Shown: one piece after another, positions 1 to 11,660 of the stretch
Layout of the letters: each line of letters begins with the position of its first letter
Position numbering within the stretch: the stretch's first letter is position 1
NCBI GenBank assembly: GCA_008828725.1
Contig: MEHQ01001235.1
Span: 374,415-438,414, forward strand
Source of the DNA: Saccharina japonica
Taxonomy: Eukaryota; Sar; Phaeophyceae; Laminariales; Laminariaceae
Direction: 5' to 3'
DNA length: 64,000 bases
Notes under the pieces: generated by a model
Databases searched by the model: none
What the model saw: only the letters and a program-made list of their open reading frames with translations
What the model was told of the DNA's origin: nothing
Translations under genes and position numbers: made by a program

Positions 1-590
1 GGCCTCCTGCCCCAGCCAATGGTTCTACCCATACTCCCTTGGGCTCTTGAACTATCTGTGGACAATTTGGCTGGGGTCAGGTAACTCCTCCCTGTCCATT
101 CGCTCACCCAAACTTACAGTACCTCGCCTCTACCGCGGAGAGCACCACCGCAAAACCGTCATGAAAGGCCGGGCAGAGGTAAATCAATGACTGCTACGGA
201 GTCAATGTCTCGCCGCCGTCTAGAGACACCGTCGTGCTTTCGATCGGACACCACCGTCGATACCTACTTGTGGTCGCCCTCGTAAGTTTACCTCTTATAT
301 ATAGTTAGTTTATCACATATGGCCTTCCCTTGGTCTGCGGATATTTTCCGTCTCTGACCACCTCTCCGCGCGGTTTCTTTGCTGAGGCGTGCCCCCGCCT
401 CACCTGCAATAGCCAGCGTCGCGGATCCACCCGCTCGGCGCCGCAGCGCCCGCGCGAGGCCTTCACGTGGAGATCTACGACGAGATCTCCGAAGAATCGT
501 GCCCTGTGAGTGTTTTGGTGCGTATACAGAGTAAAACTCATTTCTGCGTCTGGAAGTGGCCACACCAGAACTCAAATCAATTAATTGGAA
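1..590. other. no recognised feature
   Basis: I see no domain, repeat or RNA gene here. The short open frames on the minus strand near 290-575 are arginine-rich and look like chance frames. Confidence 0.4.
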
Positions 591-860
591 TCTGTCGTCA
601 TATGCAAGTCTGCTTCACAAGCGGTTCTTCGTAGGATGCACCTCACCTTTCATGCGACTCGCCCAACACCTCGCGACGTTTCGCGCTTAGTGCAAGCAAT
701 GTCGGCTTGGTTGGTGAAAACCCAACGTGCTCCGTCCCGGCATTGCAGGGATGCGAGGGTATATGGTAATACGACTACGGCCATGCACGACATGAGTACC
801 CCCTCCCTATTCCAAAATGCTAGTACTCTTGACGAGTTGGTCGGCTCACACAGCAAAATC
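591..860 (+). pseudogene. Ty1/copia RT/RNase H junction remnant
   Basis: The plus-strand frame contains DVSRLVQAMSAWLVKTQRA at about 680-735. This resembles the copia segment between reverse transcriptase and RNase H, which in the family reads roughly DIS.AV..LSR....P...HW.A...LRY. A following VYGNTTTA fits the family's LRY..GT region. The opposite strand to the right carries a larger copia remnant, so this would be a separate, oppositely oriented fragment. The match is short and the frame is not preserved further on, so it may be coincidental. Confidence 0.35.
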
Positions 861-1059
861 TAGTACTTGCAAAAACAACTCAATTTCAGACAAGGTCCAC
901 GGTTCCGTTTAGGCTCCAGAGCCCCTAACTTTGTTGATGAGCTCCCAAAGACGTTGTTATTGATTGAGGCGAGTAGTCCGAACGCCGTCGAGTTGGTCTT
1001 GGCGAAGTGAACGGTAATGGTGCCGTTTATGATCGACTCTTGCACGAAGAATCATCTTA

Positions 1060-2570
1060 ACTCGATGTTATTTGCCCGGTGAGAGTAAGGGAAGGTGAAA
1101 TAACTTGGCTGCGTGTAGCAGCCCGCGCAACACTGGGCTGCATGGCGTAGCGATTGGTTTCCGGAGGCGTTGCTTGCGTTGCCGGCGGTACAGGCGTCGG
1201 TTCTGGTGCAGGCACAGGAGCAGGTAAAGGGAAAGGTGGTGATCCCTGCGATGTGGGTCGCCCGGGCTAATGACTCCCGGGCGAGGCTTGCAGATGAAGA
1301 AGTGATTACGTAGGAGCGTTGGCGTCAAAACCCGAAGCACTGGTATAGACTTGCACATCCCGTATCATGTCTTCTCGAAGTGTAGTGGTCATCTAAGTGT
1401 TTGGCTCCGAAGTCAAGCGATGGAGAGTTCAGTCCCTGTAGTGCTGAAAGCTGCCTGGAAGGGGAAATCAAATGCGGTGGTGTTTGGACCCGGTGGACGT
1501 TCCTGATTTCGACGACTTGACGGGTTTTGGGGTTTCGGATGCGTAACAAGTTGCTCTTGGTCTGGCTGAACCCACGCGCCATCTCTTCGCACGACGTGTA
1601 GCCGAGCTTGATGGCGTCGTTGGTACAGACCACCGCCCTCGCGCCGATTGTTATGAGATACGAAACGTCGGGGTCCTGACCGGGAATACGAGTATGGCGT
1701 GTTTCTTTAGTGCCGAATGTGGGTCGCTATTGAACAGGTATGACGCCGTCATCAGGAACTTTCCCCACAGAAGGGGAAAATATCCACTGTCAATGAGAAT
1801 GCAGCAAAAACTTCACACATCACCCGTCCGACTCGATCGGACACACCGATCTGCTGCGGCGTGTTGGTTGTGGTGAATACCTGGGTGATGCGTGTATCTA
1901 GGCAGTTAGGCCGTCAGCCGTTAAGTTCCCGTCCGTACATTCGCCTCTTGTGTCGGCATACCATCTGATGGTGCGTTTGCCTACGGGTATCACGGTTGAA
2001 GTGGCAAACAGCTGAGGTAAGACAAGACTTTTACCTTTGTGGCAGAGAAGTTCGACTGCAGTACACTTGGGGAACTGGTCGGTGAACCTTTTGACAACTT
2101 GCACCATCCACGAACCGTCGCTTTCGAGGGGCCCATCAGGTCTCCGTACACGAGCTGAAAGAGCGCATTAATTGTGGCGTGTTTGGTTTTCTTGGGATGA
2201 GCCAGCTGGTACTGTTTCGCCACCGCACAGACGTCATAATCCAAGAACTGTCTAATACGAAGCCGTTGCCGTTCTGTCTGTCCACGAGCTCAAGGTTACG
2301 CTTGTTAAGGTGACTCACTCGCCGGTCCCACACTACGGCATCGGTCACTGTGTTCGTCGCCACCTCCTTTTCTGCCCCAGCAGAGCTTCCCCAGCTGTGA
2401 GTACCGTGCGAGGCGTACTGAGGTGGGTGTAATCTTGTAGAGGGTGTTTGAACTCGGGGAAAACGTGATCCGCGAAGTAGTGGCCCACAGGTCCACTGAT
2501 GTCGACTATAACAGTAACAGCATCGCCGTTCACGTGCGATTCGCGCTCAATCACGGTCGGTCCTCGCGGA
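1060..2570 (-). pseudogene. Ty1/copia protease-integrase-linker remnant
   Basis: Reading the minus strand from 2570 down, frame-shifted pieces follow in normal copia order. A protease-like segment comes first (2345-2560), with VDISGPVGHYF where DSGA.GHYF is expected. A pre-integrase motif SHLNKRNLEL follows (about 2290). Next come the zinc-finger end VCAVAKQ and the first catalytic-Asp context YGDLMGP (about 2150), then the second Asp context RWYADTRGE (about 1955) and TPQQIGVSDRVGR (about 1830). The integrase end and linker RNPKTRQVVEIRNVHRV lie at 1480-1540, followed by a Pro-rich linker to about 1060. The reading frame changes repeatedly and stops intervene, so it is dead. The expected catalytic Glu in GV.ER is Asp here. 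The piece lies downstream of an RT-RNase H segment, which is the reverse of the usual order. Confidence 0.75.
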
Positions 2571-2574
2571 ATTA

Positions 2575-3905
2575 AGGCAGCACCATAGAGCGGTTCGTCC
2601 TCACTGTCCGTGCCCCCATGCATGTAGGAGAAGCCCGGCTGTTGTGCACCCCTAACGAGATAGCGGGCCTCGCGCGATTATCACATGGGTCAAGTGAAGC
2701 GCGAAACCTGCCCCAAACACAATACATGGTACCTCCTAAACGACGTCTGCAAGTGCAACGTACTCTGCCTCTGTTGTAGAGAGTGTGACACATTTCTACA
2801 ACCTCGAAAACCAAGACACGCAAGCACCACTGCATATCACTAATACCCCTGAAACCGATCTCCTGTCTGCCGTCTTACTGGCTTAGTCGGCGTTAGCAAA
2901 CACCTGTAGGCGCAGCCCCCCTACCGTAAACCCGATTGAACTTGTCCGTCTCACGTAACCCAACATACCAAGCGCTTCCTTCCAGTGCACAAGCATAGGC
3001 GCAGAAAAGCTGGCAACTGCCCTTACTGCGTTGGACATGTCTGGCCGAGTCTGCGTTGATAGCCACATCAGGGAGCCTACCAACTCGCGAGACGGCCAGT
3101 CGCCTGGTGCTTCGTTCTTGTCGGACTTCGCAGGTCTCGCGCAAACAGAAAGCGGGACACTCTTATCAAACTATATCCCGTATTCATCCGCCAACTGTTC
3201 AGCGAACATTCGCTTGGAAAATCTTCAACATTTCCCTTCTCCCAGTCCCTCTCATAGCAACACCCCGAATACTGACGCAACTTTCCCAGGTTCTTGGCCC
3301 GAACAATTCGGTTCAAGTCCCTCCCGAACTGGTCGCACCTCCCCGTTTCTCCCACCGCAAATATATCATCTACATGCACCACGCTATACCCCCCTGTTCC
3401 ATTAAACGAAAGACACATGCATCAAACAAGCACTGCAAGAAACCCGAAGCTTGCAAACACCTAGTAAAATGCGTATGCCATTGCCTCGATGCCTGCTTCA
3501 AGCCATATATACTCTTGTTCAGCCTCATTATCTTCTCTGACCACCTACCGAAACCCTGAAGTAACCGCATGAAAATCAAGTCCTGGAGGTCTGATTGCAC
3601 AAATGCCTGCTCAATAGTGAAGTGGCATACGCCAAGGTTCAACTCGCACGCCATCGCTGCCAGCAACCTAACACCTGAAACAGCAACGGTTGGCGCAAAC
3701 AAGTCTCCGAAATCGATGTTGGCTCTCTGCTCATTCCCCCGCGCAACCATCCTCGGCTTAGTCAGAGTGCGCCAACCGTACTCATCGGTCTTCCAGTCAA
3801 ACTCCCACATTTCGGTGATGAAGTTGTCGACTGATTGCCATACAGGCTCGAACGGCTCGCATCCGACAGTCCGTGAACCTCCCGCTCCGTCGAACCCTTC
3901 CAAAG
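2575..3905 (-). pseudogene. Ty1/copia reverse transcriptase and RNase H remnant
   Basis: The minus strand encodes a recognisable copia reverse transcriptase. KPRMVARGNEQ and IDFGDLFAPTVAVSGVRLL (3700-3770) are followed by AFVQSDLQDLIFMRLLQGFG (about 3560-3620) and LNKSIYGLKQASRQW (about 3500). The polymerase active site is HVDDI (about 3360), where YVDDM is usual. After a frameshift come GSLMWLSTQTRPDMSNAV (about 3050) and RNase H TLSTTEAEYVALADVV with a stop (about 2745-2785). Normal copia RNase H continues another 60 or so residues with a KHID motif. That end is missing, and the next recognisable sequence is protease. At least three frame changes show it is inactive. Confidence 0.8.
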
Positions 3906-4940
3906 ATGGGCGTACTCCAACCTCATGGCCTCGTTGTAGCTCCCTGAGACCCTCAGATCAGACGCGTAGGATCGTGGAAACTCCGGACGCTTGTAGGGCA
4001 GCCGCTGGTCGTCCAGGGTGGTGCCAATGCCGTCTTGAGTCGCCGTCCTCGATGCCAAGACACACGGTATCTCCCCGCATCCCCCAGGAGATGGTGTCCC
4101 CTCATGGCCTCCGGTAGGAATTAACGGTTGCCCGTGGCTTCCAACAAACGACGGCTTCTTCCGGCGACCAGAATCAACGGCTGAATTCTTAATCACGATC
4201 GCCAGTAGCGGCGTCTTGTCCAGCATCGAGACTAGTCCGACGGTATGACTCAGGGCTTGATCGACTTCCTCGGGTGGTGGGGGGCGCGGCTCCTCTGTTG
4301 AGGAAGAATACTCAACCGCCGGCATGGACAAAACCGTTCCTGCTTTCGAACAGGTGCGTCCGGATATCCTCTGCGGCGACAGCAGCGGCGGCGACGGCGA
4401 CGGGGACAGTAGCGGCAGTAGTGGCGGTGGTGGCGGCGAGTAGTTAATGCTGAAACCCGCCACTGTCGGTGCGGGGGTGTACACTGATCTCCCCACGCTC
4501 GCCTGCGCCGGGAATGGTAGCACGGGTGCTCGGTTAACCGCCTACACCACGTAACTGATATATCAAATGCCGCCCGTTGAAGATTTGAGTACTTTCACGA
4601 CGCACGCGGGGTGATTATAGCCGTTGTGGAGGAAGTAGCACAACACCGATTAGACGCCGCATTTGGTACTGCGGTCCACCCGCATCATGCCTTCTGCGGT
4701 CCACCCGCATCATGCCTTCCTGGAAATACGGCACCACCTCGAGATCCGGCGGTTGAGATAAAAAGATCTCATACGGTGACCGCCACCCGATGTTTTCCTT
4801 GGTCGCAGAGCGGTTGAATCAGTCGACAGCCTAACGAACAGGCTCCAGCCGCAGACTGATGTCGTCGACGCCATATTGTTGGGGATTTGGGCGATATCGA
4901 CACCATTAAAAGGTGCAGAGTGCTCTGCGGAGGTCAAGAT
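3906..4940 (-). pseudogene. Ty1/copia integrase C-terminal end and linker remnant
   Basis: Minus-strand pieces at 4760-4890 read NPQQYGVDDISLR and then NRSATKENIGWRSPYEIF. These match the copia integrase end (TPQQNG..ER and N..P......PYE). A long Pro/Ser-rich linker follows (3900-4520), including VYTPAPTVAGFSINYSPPPP. This leads into the copia RT in the expected position. The protease and the first part of the integrase are missing between this and the gag remnant at 4.93-6.76 kb. The linker start resembles the linker of the second copy near 1340 (VYTSASGFDAN), so the two pieces come from the same or sibling elements. Confidence 0.65.
4669..4718. repeat. 25-bp perfect tandem duplication
   Basis: A 25-bp unit beginning CTGCGGTCCACC occurs twice back to back, at 4669-4693 and 4694-4718, without a difference. 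It lies inside the decayed copia linker region and would alter its frame. Confidence 0.9.
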
Positions 4941-6760
4941 GCTCTGGGGAATGGTGAAGAAGAAGCAGACGGGGCATAGGTGGGAGGTTGTTTCTTCGAG
5001 GTCAACGGCGGAGGCGGCTGTTGCGACTTGTAGGCAGGGGGTCGCATTGAATGCTGACTCGTCTCAGGCGGCGGTGGCGTGGGCTCAAAGCATGACGGCG
5101 GCGGCGGCGACGGTGGCTGGGACTGCGGCTGCGGCAACGGCTGAAACTGTGGCTGAGGCGGCGGCGGCTGCATCGGTGGTGGTGGTTGCTATTGTACGTA
5201 GTAGTTATCGCCGTAGTCACCGTAGTCGCGGTAGTCTCCGTCCTAGCAGTTGCTGTAGCAGCTATCCTCGTCATTAGAGGTGGTGTCTGCACCATAGGCA
5301 AGCAGAACATAATATTACCATAGAATGCAACGGCCACACCATTTTCTCGACGGTAGGGTTGGCGCCATGGTTGCTGTCGACCAGGGAGTGCATAGGAGGG
5401 GTGAGGGGTTCCGTCGGTGGCGTTACTCTGGGGGGAGATTTTATGCACCGACGGCTGGCTACCAAGAGGCCGGGGAGGGTTAGGCGGGCATCGGGAATAG
5501 TTTTAGCCGTCGGGGTGGGGAGGATACGATGCGAAACCTCCTCCCCAACCCCCGGTCGCTTGCCTACGATCGCTGCCATACCTTCCAGTGCCTCCTCATC
5601 CGCCGCGCCCTCTGTCTCTAGCTCCCCTCTGTTGTGGTGAATCTCCGCAGCCACCACCGTCACGACTGCTCCTGTGCCGCTGCTGATGATGATGATGGCC
5701 ATGATAATGCTGCTGCTGCCTCTGATGGTGAGGAGGCTGTTGCTGATACTGCTGCTGCAGCTGTTGCTGCGGCTGCTACTGATGCTGCTGCGACTGCTGT
5801 TGATACTGCTGCTGCTGCTGCTGCTGCTGCGGCAGCTGCGGCAGCTGTTGATACTGTTTTTGCTGTTGCTGCGGATGAGACTGCTGCTGTTGCGGCTGCT
5901 GCTGTTGGTGGCCCTCGTTGCCGCGCCTCCCACCCCTGCCACGAACGCCTCGCCCCCCTCTCTCCCGCCATCTTGAGCACCCCCCTTGCCCCGGTCAAAC
6001 CAGTCGGGGGCAACGAGGGCGTGTGCCGTCCCATTTTTCTCCTCCCCCTCTCTCGGTAACTCCATCTCACCGTGAGCGCTGAGAACCACATCCCCAAGGG
6101 TGTTGGACGCCAATTCTGCGTCCGCAAGTAAGATACTATGTTGGACTTGTAAGGGGAGGACAGAGTGAGTGCAAGATAGCGATTAGTGTCTACATCCGAG
6201 AACACCACTCCGTGAATTGCAAGCCGACTCTTTAGTACACTTCCTCTCCCAACGTATTTGTTGGGGTGCTCATTCTCCTTCATGTTTAGACTGTACCATG
6301 ACTGAGTTAGCTTGGCGTTTTGGAAGGCAGATTGGGGAGCATAGGAGTTCTTGAAGATCTTCTATCCTCGACTGGGCTGCCAGCTGCCATAGTCTGACTC
6401 ATAGTGGATGGATGTTGGATCTGGTCTATAATGATCCTCCATACTACACGTGCCTGTGTGCCCCTGGCAATCCTACCTTGATAGGTACATTTTTGGTTAC
6501 TGCTTCTAGGCAACCCTGCTCCCCGCACAAGGCTAGCATATGTGATTCGACCATTATGACCGTTTGTTGGACCTCTTCATCACCCTTAAACATATCATCG
6601 AAACATTTAAGCGTAATGCCGCTACTGACTTGACACGTGTATGCTGACGGAGCTGCTCCCCATCCATGCTGCTGTGCTCGAGCGTACTTCTGCCGGAATT
6701 GGTTTGATACTGTACTGCGCTGCTCCTAGGTTGATCTCCCTGGGCCTTCATGCCGCAGGA
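4934..6760 (-). pseudogene. Ty1/copia-like gag remnant with Gln- and Pro-rich tail
   Basis: On the minus strand, 6160-6290 encodes NEHPNKYVGRGSVLKSRL and ALTLSSPYKSNIVSYLRTQ. This resembles the UBN2-type copia gag, with an E.P..Y..R...L segment and a later L..LP..Y segment. Weaker gag-like sequence lies at 6310-6750. Downstream, frames become Gln-rich (5740-5920) and then Pro/Gln-rich (4934-5173). No CCHC zinc knuckle is visible. The piece lies directly upstream of the integrase/linker/RT remnant on the same strand and is probably its gag. Frameshifts and stops mean it is not functional. The gag identity rests on weak motif resemblance. Confidence 0.5.
5735..5930. repeat. CTG/CAG trinucleotide-rich tract
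   Basis: An imperfect (CTG)n tract reads as (CAG)n on the minus strand. It encodes Gln runs in the gag-like frame and produces long Leu-, Ala- and Ser-rich open frames in the other frames. Those frames are compositional artefacts. Confidence 0.9.
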
Positions 6761-6932
6761 AATAGCAACAACTCAAATGCCACATATTTGGTATCATACT
6801 GACCAAGGAAAAAGGGTACATCGCCAGTTTTGATTTTAGTGACTCAGGACTAGCGCTACCGCCGAAAGATGGCCCGATCAATCAAAGAGGCCTTCAAAGA
6901 GATCAAAATAGTCGGGCGTTTTCGTAGGAATA

Positions 6933-7707
6933 CGAGCTGGTTCCAGAGAAAGAAACATAATATAGCTTCTTCGGGAAGTATGAAACGGCATAAATTGAAT
7001 TTTCCAGCACCACTACCTGCATCGACATGACCGCATCACCAAGGGGGACACATCGGCGAGATATGGTAATGTTCGTATTACTTGGACAGGCGTTTTATTC
7101 CATAGGGGATAGCCTTCCCACTGAAATCCTATAGTAAAATCAATACAATATGTATTCAGGCCATATATCGGTCAATACGCCGAGTGATTCGACAGTAGAA
7201 GTCTTGACAGGATCGCATCAACAAGGGGAAGACGCCCATGTCACTTTTTTTCTTTCTGCGAGCCTATCAGGCTGCGGTAAAAGCCACCGGCCAAATTACT
7301 AGGAAACTGTATTGAGCAAATTTGAAACCTTAGGGGAAAACATACCCTTCGGGGCAATCACTTTTGCACGCTGGCTTGCAAGATTTGAAAGACGAAACTT
7401 GGTGAGGTTGTTCTTCACAACAGCAGCAGTGTAGGCAGGGGCCCAGGCAGACCCTTTTTTGAAAACACAACGTAGTCATTCCCTATGAGTCGTTATTCCG
7501 GGTCAAAGTTTCCATAAAATCCCCGAAAAATGAAAAACACTACCTGCAAAAGAAACGGAAACGAAAATAAACAACGAGGCCCATAATTCGTTTTTTCGTC
7601 TTGCAATGAAGAACACCCCTGCCAAATTTCGTTTTCCAACTCTAAAATATCAGCGTGCAAAAGTTCGAAGGAGAAATATTTTTGGTGTTGCTGAAACCAT
7701 CCTGGAT
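6933..7707. mobile_element. fold-back MITE, Tc1/mariner-like ends (copy 1)
   Basis: The left end CGAGCTGGTTCCAG follows TA at 6931-6932. A decayed inverse of it (GCTGAAACCATCCTGGAT) lies at 7689-7706. Internal arms are also inverted: the stretch at 7365-7415 (GACGAAACTTGGTGAGG) pairs with 7606-7670 (CCTGCCAAATTTCGTT). The whole stretch is a diverged copy of the better preserved element at 24381-25152, sharing the GACCGCATCA-CAAG and TTCGTATT landmarks. It has no coding capacity. The superfamily is inferred from the TA duplication in the other copy. Confidence 0.65.
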
Positions 7708-7957
7708 ATATTCCCAATTTATTTTCTGAACGAGCCGACGCTTCCACGTGGTCCAAGGCATGTTTGCATCATACAAAGTCTCCTGCATATTTCAAAGATC
7801 TGACTGCGTACGATCAATAATAATAGTATTGTGGATAAATCTTGGCGGGAAGCAGACATAGAAGGGTGTTAGACTGTACGCATAGGTTTCCTTGGTTTCC
7901 GTGGTTTTCTGCTTTTGGGAATTTTATGAGTGATCAACGCTGAAGATCATGCTGCAC

Positions 7958-8135
7958 ATTGTCGGATGGCAAAGATCTATATTTATTTATTTTCCCTATT
8001 TTTATTAACAATTATTACCGTAATATAAAACCTATATTTATTTTTTTTCCCTATTTTTAATTTTTATTAACAATTATTACCGTAATATTGTCGGATGGCA
8101 AAGATAATAATAATAATAATTGGTAATAATAATAC
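7958..8135. repeat. AT-rich direct duplication
   Basis: The 19-bp sequence ATTGTCGGATGGCAAAGAT occurs at 7958-7976 and 8087-8105. Between the copies an AT-rich unit (ending AACAATTATTACCGTAATAT) is itself duplicated. The segment ends in an (AAT)n tract. Confidence 0.8.
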
Positions 8136-8533
8136 GAGAAACTAATGAGTGACACTTTATTCCAAAACAACAATAAAACTACGAGGCGATGCCGAAATTT
8201 GGGATTTGCACGTCTTTCCGCACAACAGTCCAAACGTTCACGCCGTCATGAATGAAACAAACCCTGTTTTTTTCATGCGTGTCCTATGCCCCCTTGCCGA
8301 ATCATTCACAAATAGTTTCTTTGTTTTTTGTCGCCGAAAATTCGGGATCCCTTGAGACCCAAATCTCCCAAAACAACAAAAATCAAAATACCTGGCAAAA
8401 AAAGAAACTTCAACCGTTAAGAGATGTCGGCAAGGGTTCGTTAAAAACATGTGCCAATTATCAGGGTCTATCTGCATAAAACGGCGTGAACTTTGGGTGC
8501 TGAGTAAATTCGGGATGGTATCAAGCGGATGCG

Positions 8534-9208
8534 ATGGAGGCACTGCTGTACGGTTGCATGACATGGGCCCCACGTCGCGACCACTACCGACTGCTGCGGA
8601 CGATACACCACCGGCTGCTGCTGCGAGGTATTGGGTACCAGCGCAAGCAAGGCACCTACCGGCAGCTGTCCTACGCCCAGGCCCTGAAGAGGGTCGGGTG
8701 CCAGAGCGTGGAAGCCACTGTCCGGCAGCGGCGCCTGCTGTTCGCGGGGGCCGTGGCAAGGCAGCCAGACGGGCGACTCCCGAAACGACTGATGTTCGGG
8801 GAGCTGGTGGGGGGGAAGGACCCGGGCGCGGGGTGCCCAGAGCGGAACTGGCAGACGTGCCTGAAGGACGGCTTCAAAGCGTTCGGAGCTACGCACGGCT
8901 CTACGGACGACCAGAGAAGTGTCTTCGGAGTCCCGAATTCAGTTTGGACGGAAGCAGCGAAGGTGAAGGGAGGAAGGCAGTGGTACAAGGGAGTGCTGCA
9001 GGGAGCTGAGAGGTTTATGACCTCCTGGCACAAGGACGAAGAGGGGGCTAGCCGGAAACGAGCGACCGAGCGAGAAAAAGAGCGCAGCAACAACAAAGAG
9101 ACACCAAGAACCAACGGGACGGGAGGGGTGCGGAAGAAGGGCGAATCGGCGAGGGAAGGAAACAAGCGAGAAATGGCGGACCGAGTGGCGCGATATGTGC
9201 CGGATTGA
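8534..9208 (+). pseudogene. LINE reverse transcriptase C-terminal domain fragment
   Basis: This 224-residue open frame is intact to its stop and starts at an internal Met. It carries ALLYGCMTWAPRRDHYRLL, RLLLRGIGYQRKQGTYRQL, RQRRLLFAGAVARQ and PERNWQTCL, ending KREMADRVARYVPD. The same blocks recur in the LINE fragments at 11.4, 23.7-24.3, 30 and 31 kb. They correspond to the region after the RT thumb in LINE proteins (LYG.ETW...LR.ILG). No catalytic RT motif is present, so no enzymatic activity is expected. I infer a 5'-truncated retrotransposon copy and not a host gene. Confidence 0.75.
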
Positions 9209-9221
9209 CTCTCCTGGACTG

Positions 9222-9245
9222 TTTGTTTGTTTGTTTGTTTGTTTT
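9222..9245. repeat. (TTTG)n microsatellite
   Basis: Five or six TTTG units lie just after the LINE stop codon. They are part of the T-rich 3' untranslated region. Confidence 0.9.
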
Positions 9246-10176
9246 GTTATTTTTCCCCCTCCCCCCCACCGCCGCACCATTGCACCACCCCCTCGGGATG
9301 ACGTGTCAATGTGTTGTCTCTGCGGTCTTGTTTGTTTGAGTGTTTGCTTGTACTTTTGACTTGTCTCTTTGTCTTTGTCTTTGTCTTTTTCCCTTCGTTG
9401 TTTTTGACCTTTTGCAGTTACACTGCTCGCAGGCCGGGGGTACATCAGTCACACGGGACCATAGTTCCCTTCCCCCGTATCATGTCTGCGTTTATAATCG
9501 GGGTGGAGGACTCGATTTGTTTGCCTGCCCGGCGTGAACCCGGCACGGAACACCCCGGCATTATAGGGGCACCAAGATAGAATCAGGGGGCGTGTACCCC
9601 CGATTGGTGATGTTGACTTTTCCATTTTTATTTTTACCTTCACATAGCGTGTAGAGGGGAGCGGAGGGCTCCAGACTATCTGTTTTTGACTGGCTTTGTT
9701 CGCTTTGCGGACCCTTCGGGTTCCACTTTTATTTCAGTATACCTTTTTTTGGGTAAGTTAGCCTGTGACCACGGGAATCGACCGTGTCAAGTGTTGGATT
9801 AGTACGGACAGATGGAGGTACTGGATAGAGAGACCGGCACGGTTTTTAATGTGAAGACAGCAACAACAACAACATACGCTGGAACCGACCTGTAGAAGGG
9901 GGATAACCAATTAATTTTGTGTACGAGTAAGGGCGAAAACAAAAGAGTGTATTTTATACAAGCATTTAATTAATTTTACAAAAGGGGGGCTACACTAAAG
10001 TATCGTACATATACAGGTAAGATCGTTAACCTGTTGTTATGTGGTTGGTATCGTACAAGGGGGGCTTCGAGGTTGGTGGGGTGGATCACTATTTCCAAAT
10101 TTATTTTGAAAAAAAACGGAGAATGTGTAGAAGAATAGAATAATAGAATAATATGTATGTATGTAAGTAAATGCGT

Positions 10177-10229
10177 ATGTACCAGGTACTCAACTCATGT
10201 TTTTTTTTCAAGTTGAATACCTGGTACAT
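10177..10229. repeat. short hairpin with T-run loop
   Basis: ATGTACCAGGTACTCAAC at 10177-10194 pairs with GTTGAATACCTGGTACAT at 10212-10229 around a T-rich loop. It is imperfect by one inserted base. It could be a tiny fold-back insertion or an RNA hairpin. Confidence 0.75.
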
Positions 10230-10451
10230 AATTAATCCGCGTGCGGGCTTCTTACGTTTGTGCTCGTACCGCCGCAACCCCTTAGTGGTTCAATCAATTA
10301 GACATCGTCCGTTTTATTTACATGTACTATTTCGTGTTTCCCGCGCCCCAACCTCCCCCCCCCCCGCCGACACAAGGGGAAGCTTTACCGTTCGCTTTGG
10401 TGACAAAACAAAACTCAACTTTTCCTCTCCACTCATTTAAACACATTTCTG

Positions 10452-11660
10452 GTGTGTTGTCTTCACATCAAACCGTGGTTGCTACCGAAAGACATCATCA
10501 GTACACCAGAGTACACCCAGTTTCCGTCCTGATTGATTTTCCTAAAAAAGGAGGTACTGGTACTACTTGCTCGTATGTGGTCACAGACCGTGACACCAGA
10601 GAATAACGAAAACAACATCAAAATCAATGGCAAATGAAAGTGTGAAGCAAGTCAACCGCCAATGCGTGTGGTAGCGGATCACGAGAGCACAACCACAGAA
10701 GCCATACGTAAAAGACAAAAACAGCAAAAAAGCGAAAATACCATAAAACAAAACGGATTCTGATATAAAACACATAAAAATGACGCGAGGAGAGGCTATT
10801 AATAGAAGAAAAGCATGCATGCGTGCTCAAGAAGAACAGACAACTTGTACGCAGATGAAGCAACACGTAGAAAAGGAAGATGCCGGCAAAGGACGACGTG
10901 GGGAGAAAGGAAACAAGCACAGATAGAAACAAGAGGCGAAAAGCAAGAAATAAGAGATAAAGGAGAAAAAAGAAAATCGCCCTCAAGGCGATGATAGTAA
11001 CAGGGGTCAAAAGCATACATACGTGCTCAAGAGGAACATAAAATAACTGGCACACGGACAAAACAACACGAAGAAGAGGAGGAAGATACCGGCATAAGGA
11101 CGTCGTGAGGAGGAAGGAAAAAAAGAGCGAAACGAGGCTAAAAAAGGCAAAAACGAAGAGATAAACGAGAAAAGAGAAAACGCCCTTAAGGCGATGACAG
11201 TATCAGGGATTCCTGTGTCTGCTACAAAACCGATCCAGAGATATTGTCACACCTTCTGCCATATCCTTCCTACTCTCGTCAATAGCGGTGTCAAGTGTCA
11301 AGTGTCAGTATGTCAATATGCTGTAGCTATTGCACCCCCCCAGTAAACGACCCAACGAGAAGAAGGAAATGATAAAAACTCGAGGGCTACTCGTAGTCGA
11401 ACCGATACCTTGCCACACGATCTACCCTTGCGCTTCTGCATTTATTTGTCGACAGCTGGCTGTATCGATACGGCAGCTCCCCCACGACCCGCCCTCCCCC
11501 CCTCCCCTTGTGGCCTCTCTAGGCGTCCTCAGCTGCGTGCCGTAGCTGGCTCCTCTCCGGCTCGCCCCTGTGTCACCTCGCCATGAAGCCGCCCGCCGCT
11601 TCGACGACCCCCCGATACCACTTCCCACTCTTCTTAGCAGCGATCGGCCATAACACTGTC
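10452..11660 (-). mobile_element. 5'-truncated LINE copy
   Basis: A minus-strand LINE fragment. Its protein part (about 11660-11430) reads AAKKSGKWYRGVVEAAGGFMARWH and runs into an Arg/Gly-rich tail matching the 23.7-kb copy. A purine-rich (plus-strand view) 3' untranslated part follows, and the end GATGTGAAGACAACACACC lies at about 10452-10470. Frames in the 3' part (such as the Phe/Leu-rich minus frames at 10581-11061) are low-complexity and not genes. Confidence 0.65.

Larger units (their letters stand above)
8515..9870 (+). mobile_element. 5'-truncated LINE copy
   Basis: This is a non-LTR retrotransposon fragment on the plus strand. It has the end of the ORF2-type protein (8534-9208), then a T-rich 3' untranslated part. 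It ends with TTTAATGTGAAGACAGC and a (CAA)n tail near 9847-9870. The 3' end motif TTTAATGTGAAGA is shared with the other LINE copies in the window. The 5' part, including endonuclease and RT palm, is missing, as expected of incomplete target-primed reverse transcription. Confidence 0.75.

Noticed and set aside
5274..6113. Ser-, Leu- and Ala-rich open frames over the CTG tract
   Set aside because: All frames through a trinucleotide tract stay open. Only the Gln-rich minus frame is consistent with the gag-like context.
10581..11061. Phe/Leu-rich minus-strand frames that look like membrane proteins
   Set aside because: They lie in the T-rich (minus strand) 3' untranslated part of a LINE. Similar frames recur in the other LINE copies at 23.05-23.5 kb and 29.5-29.9 kb.
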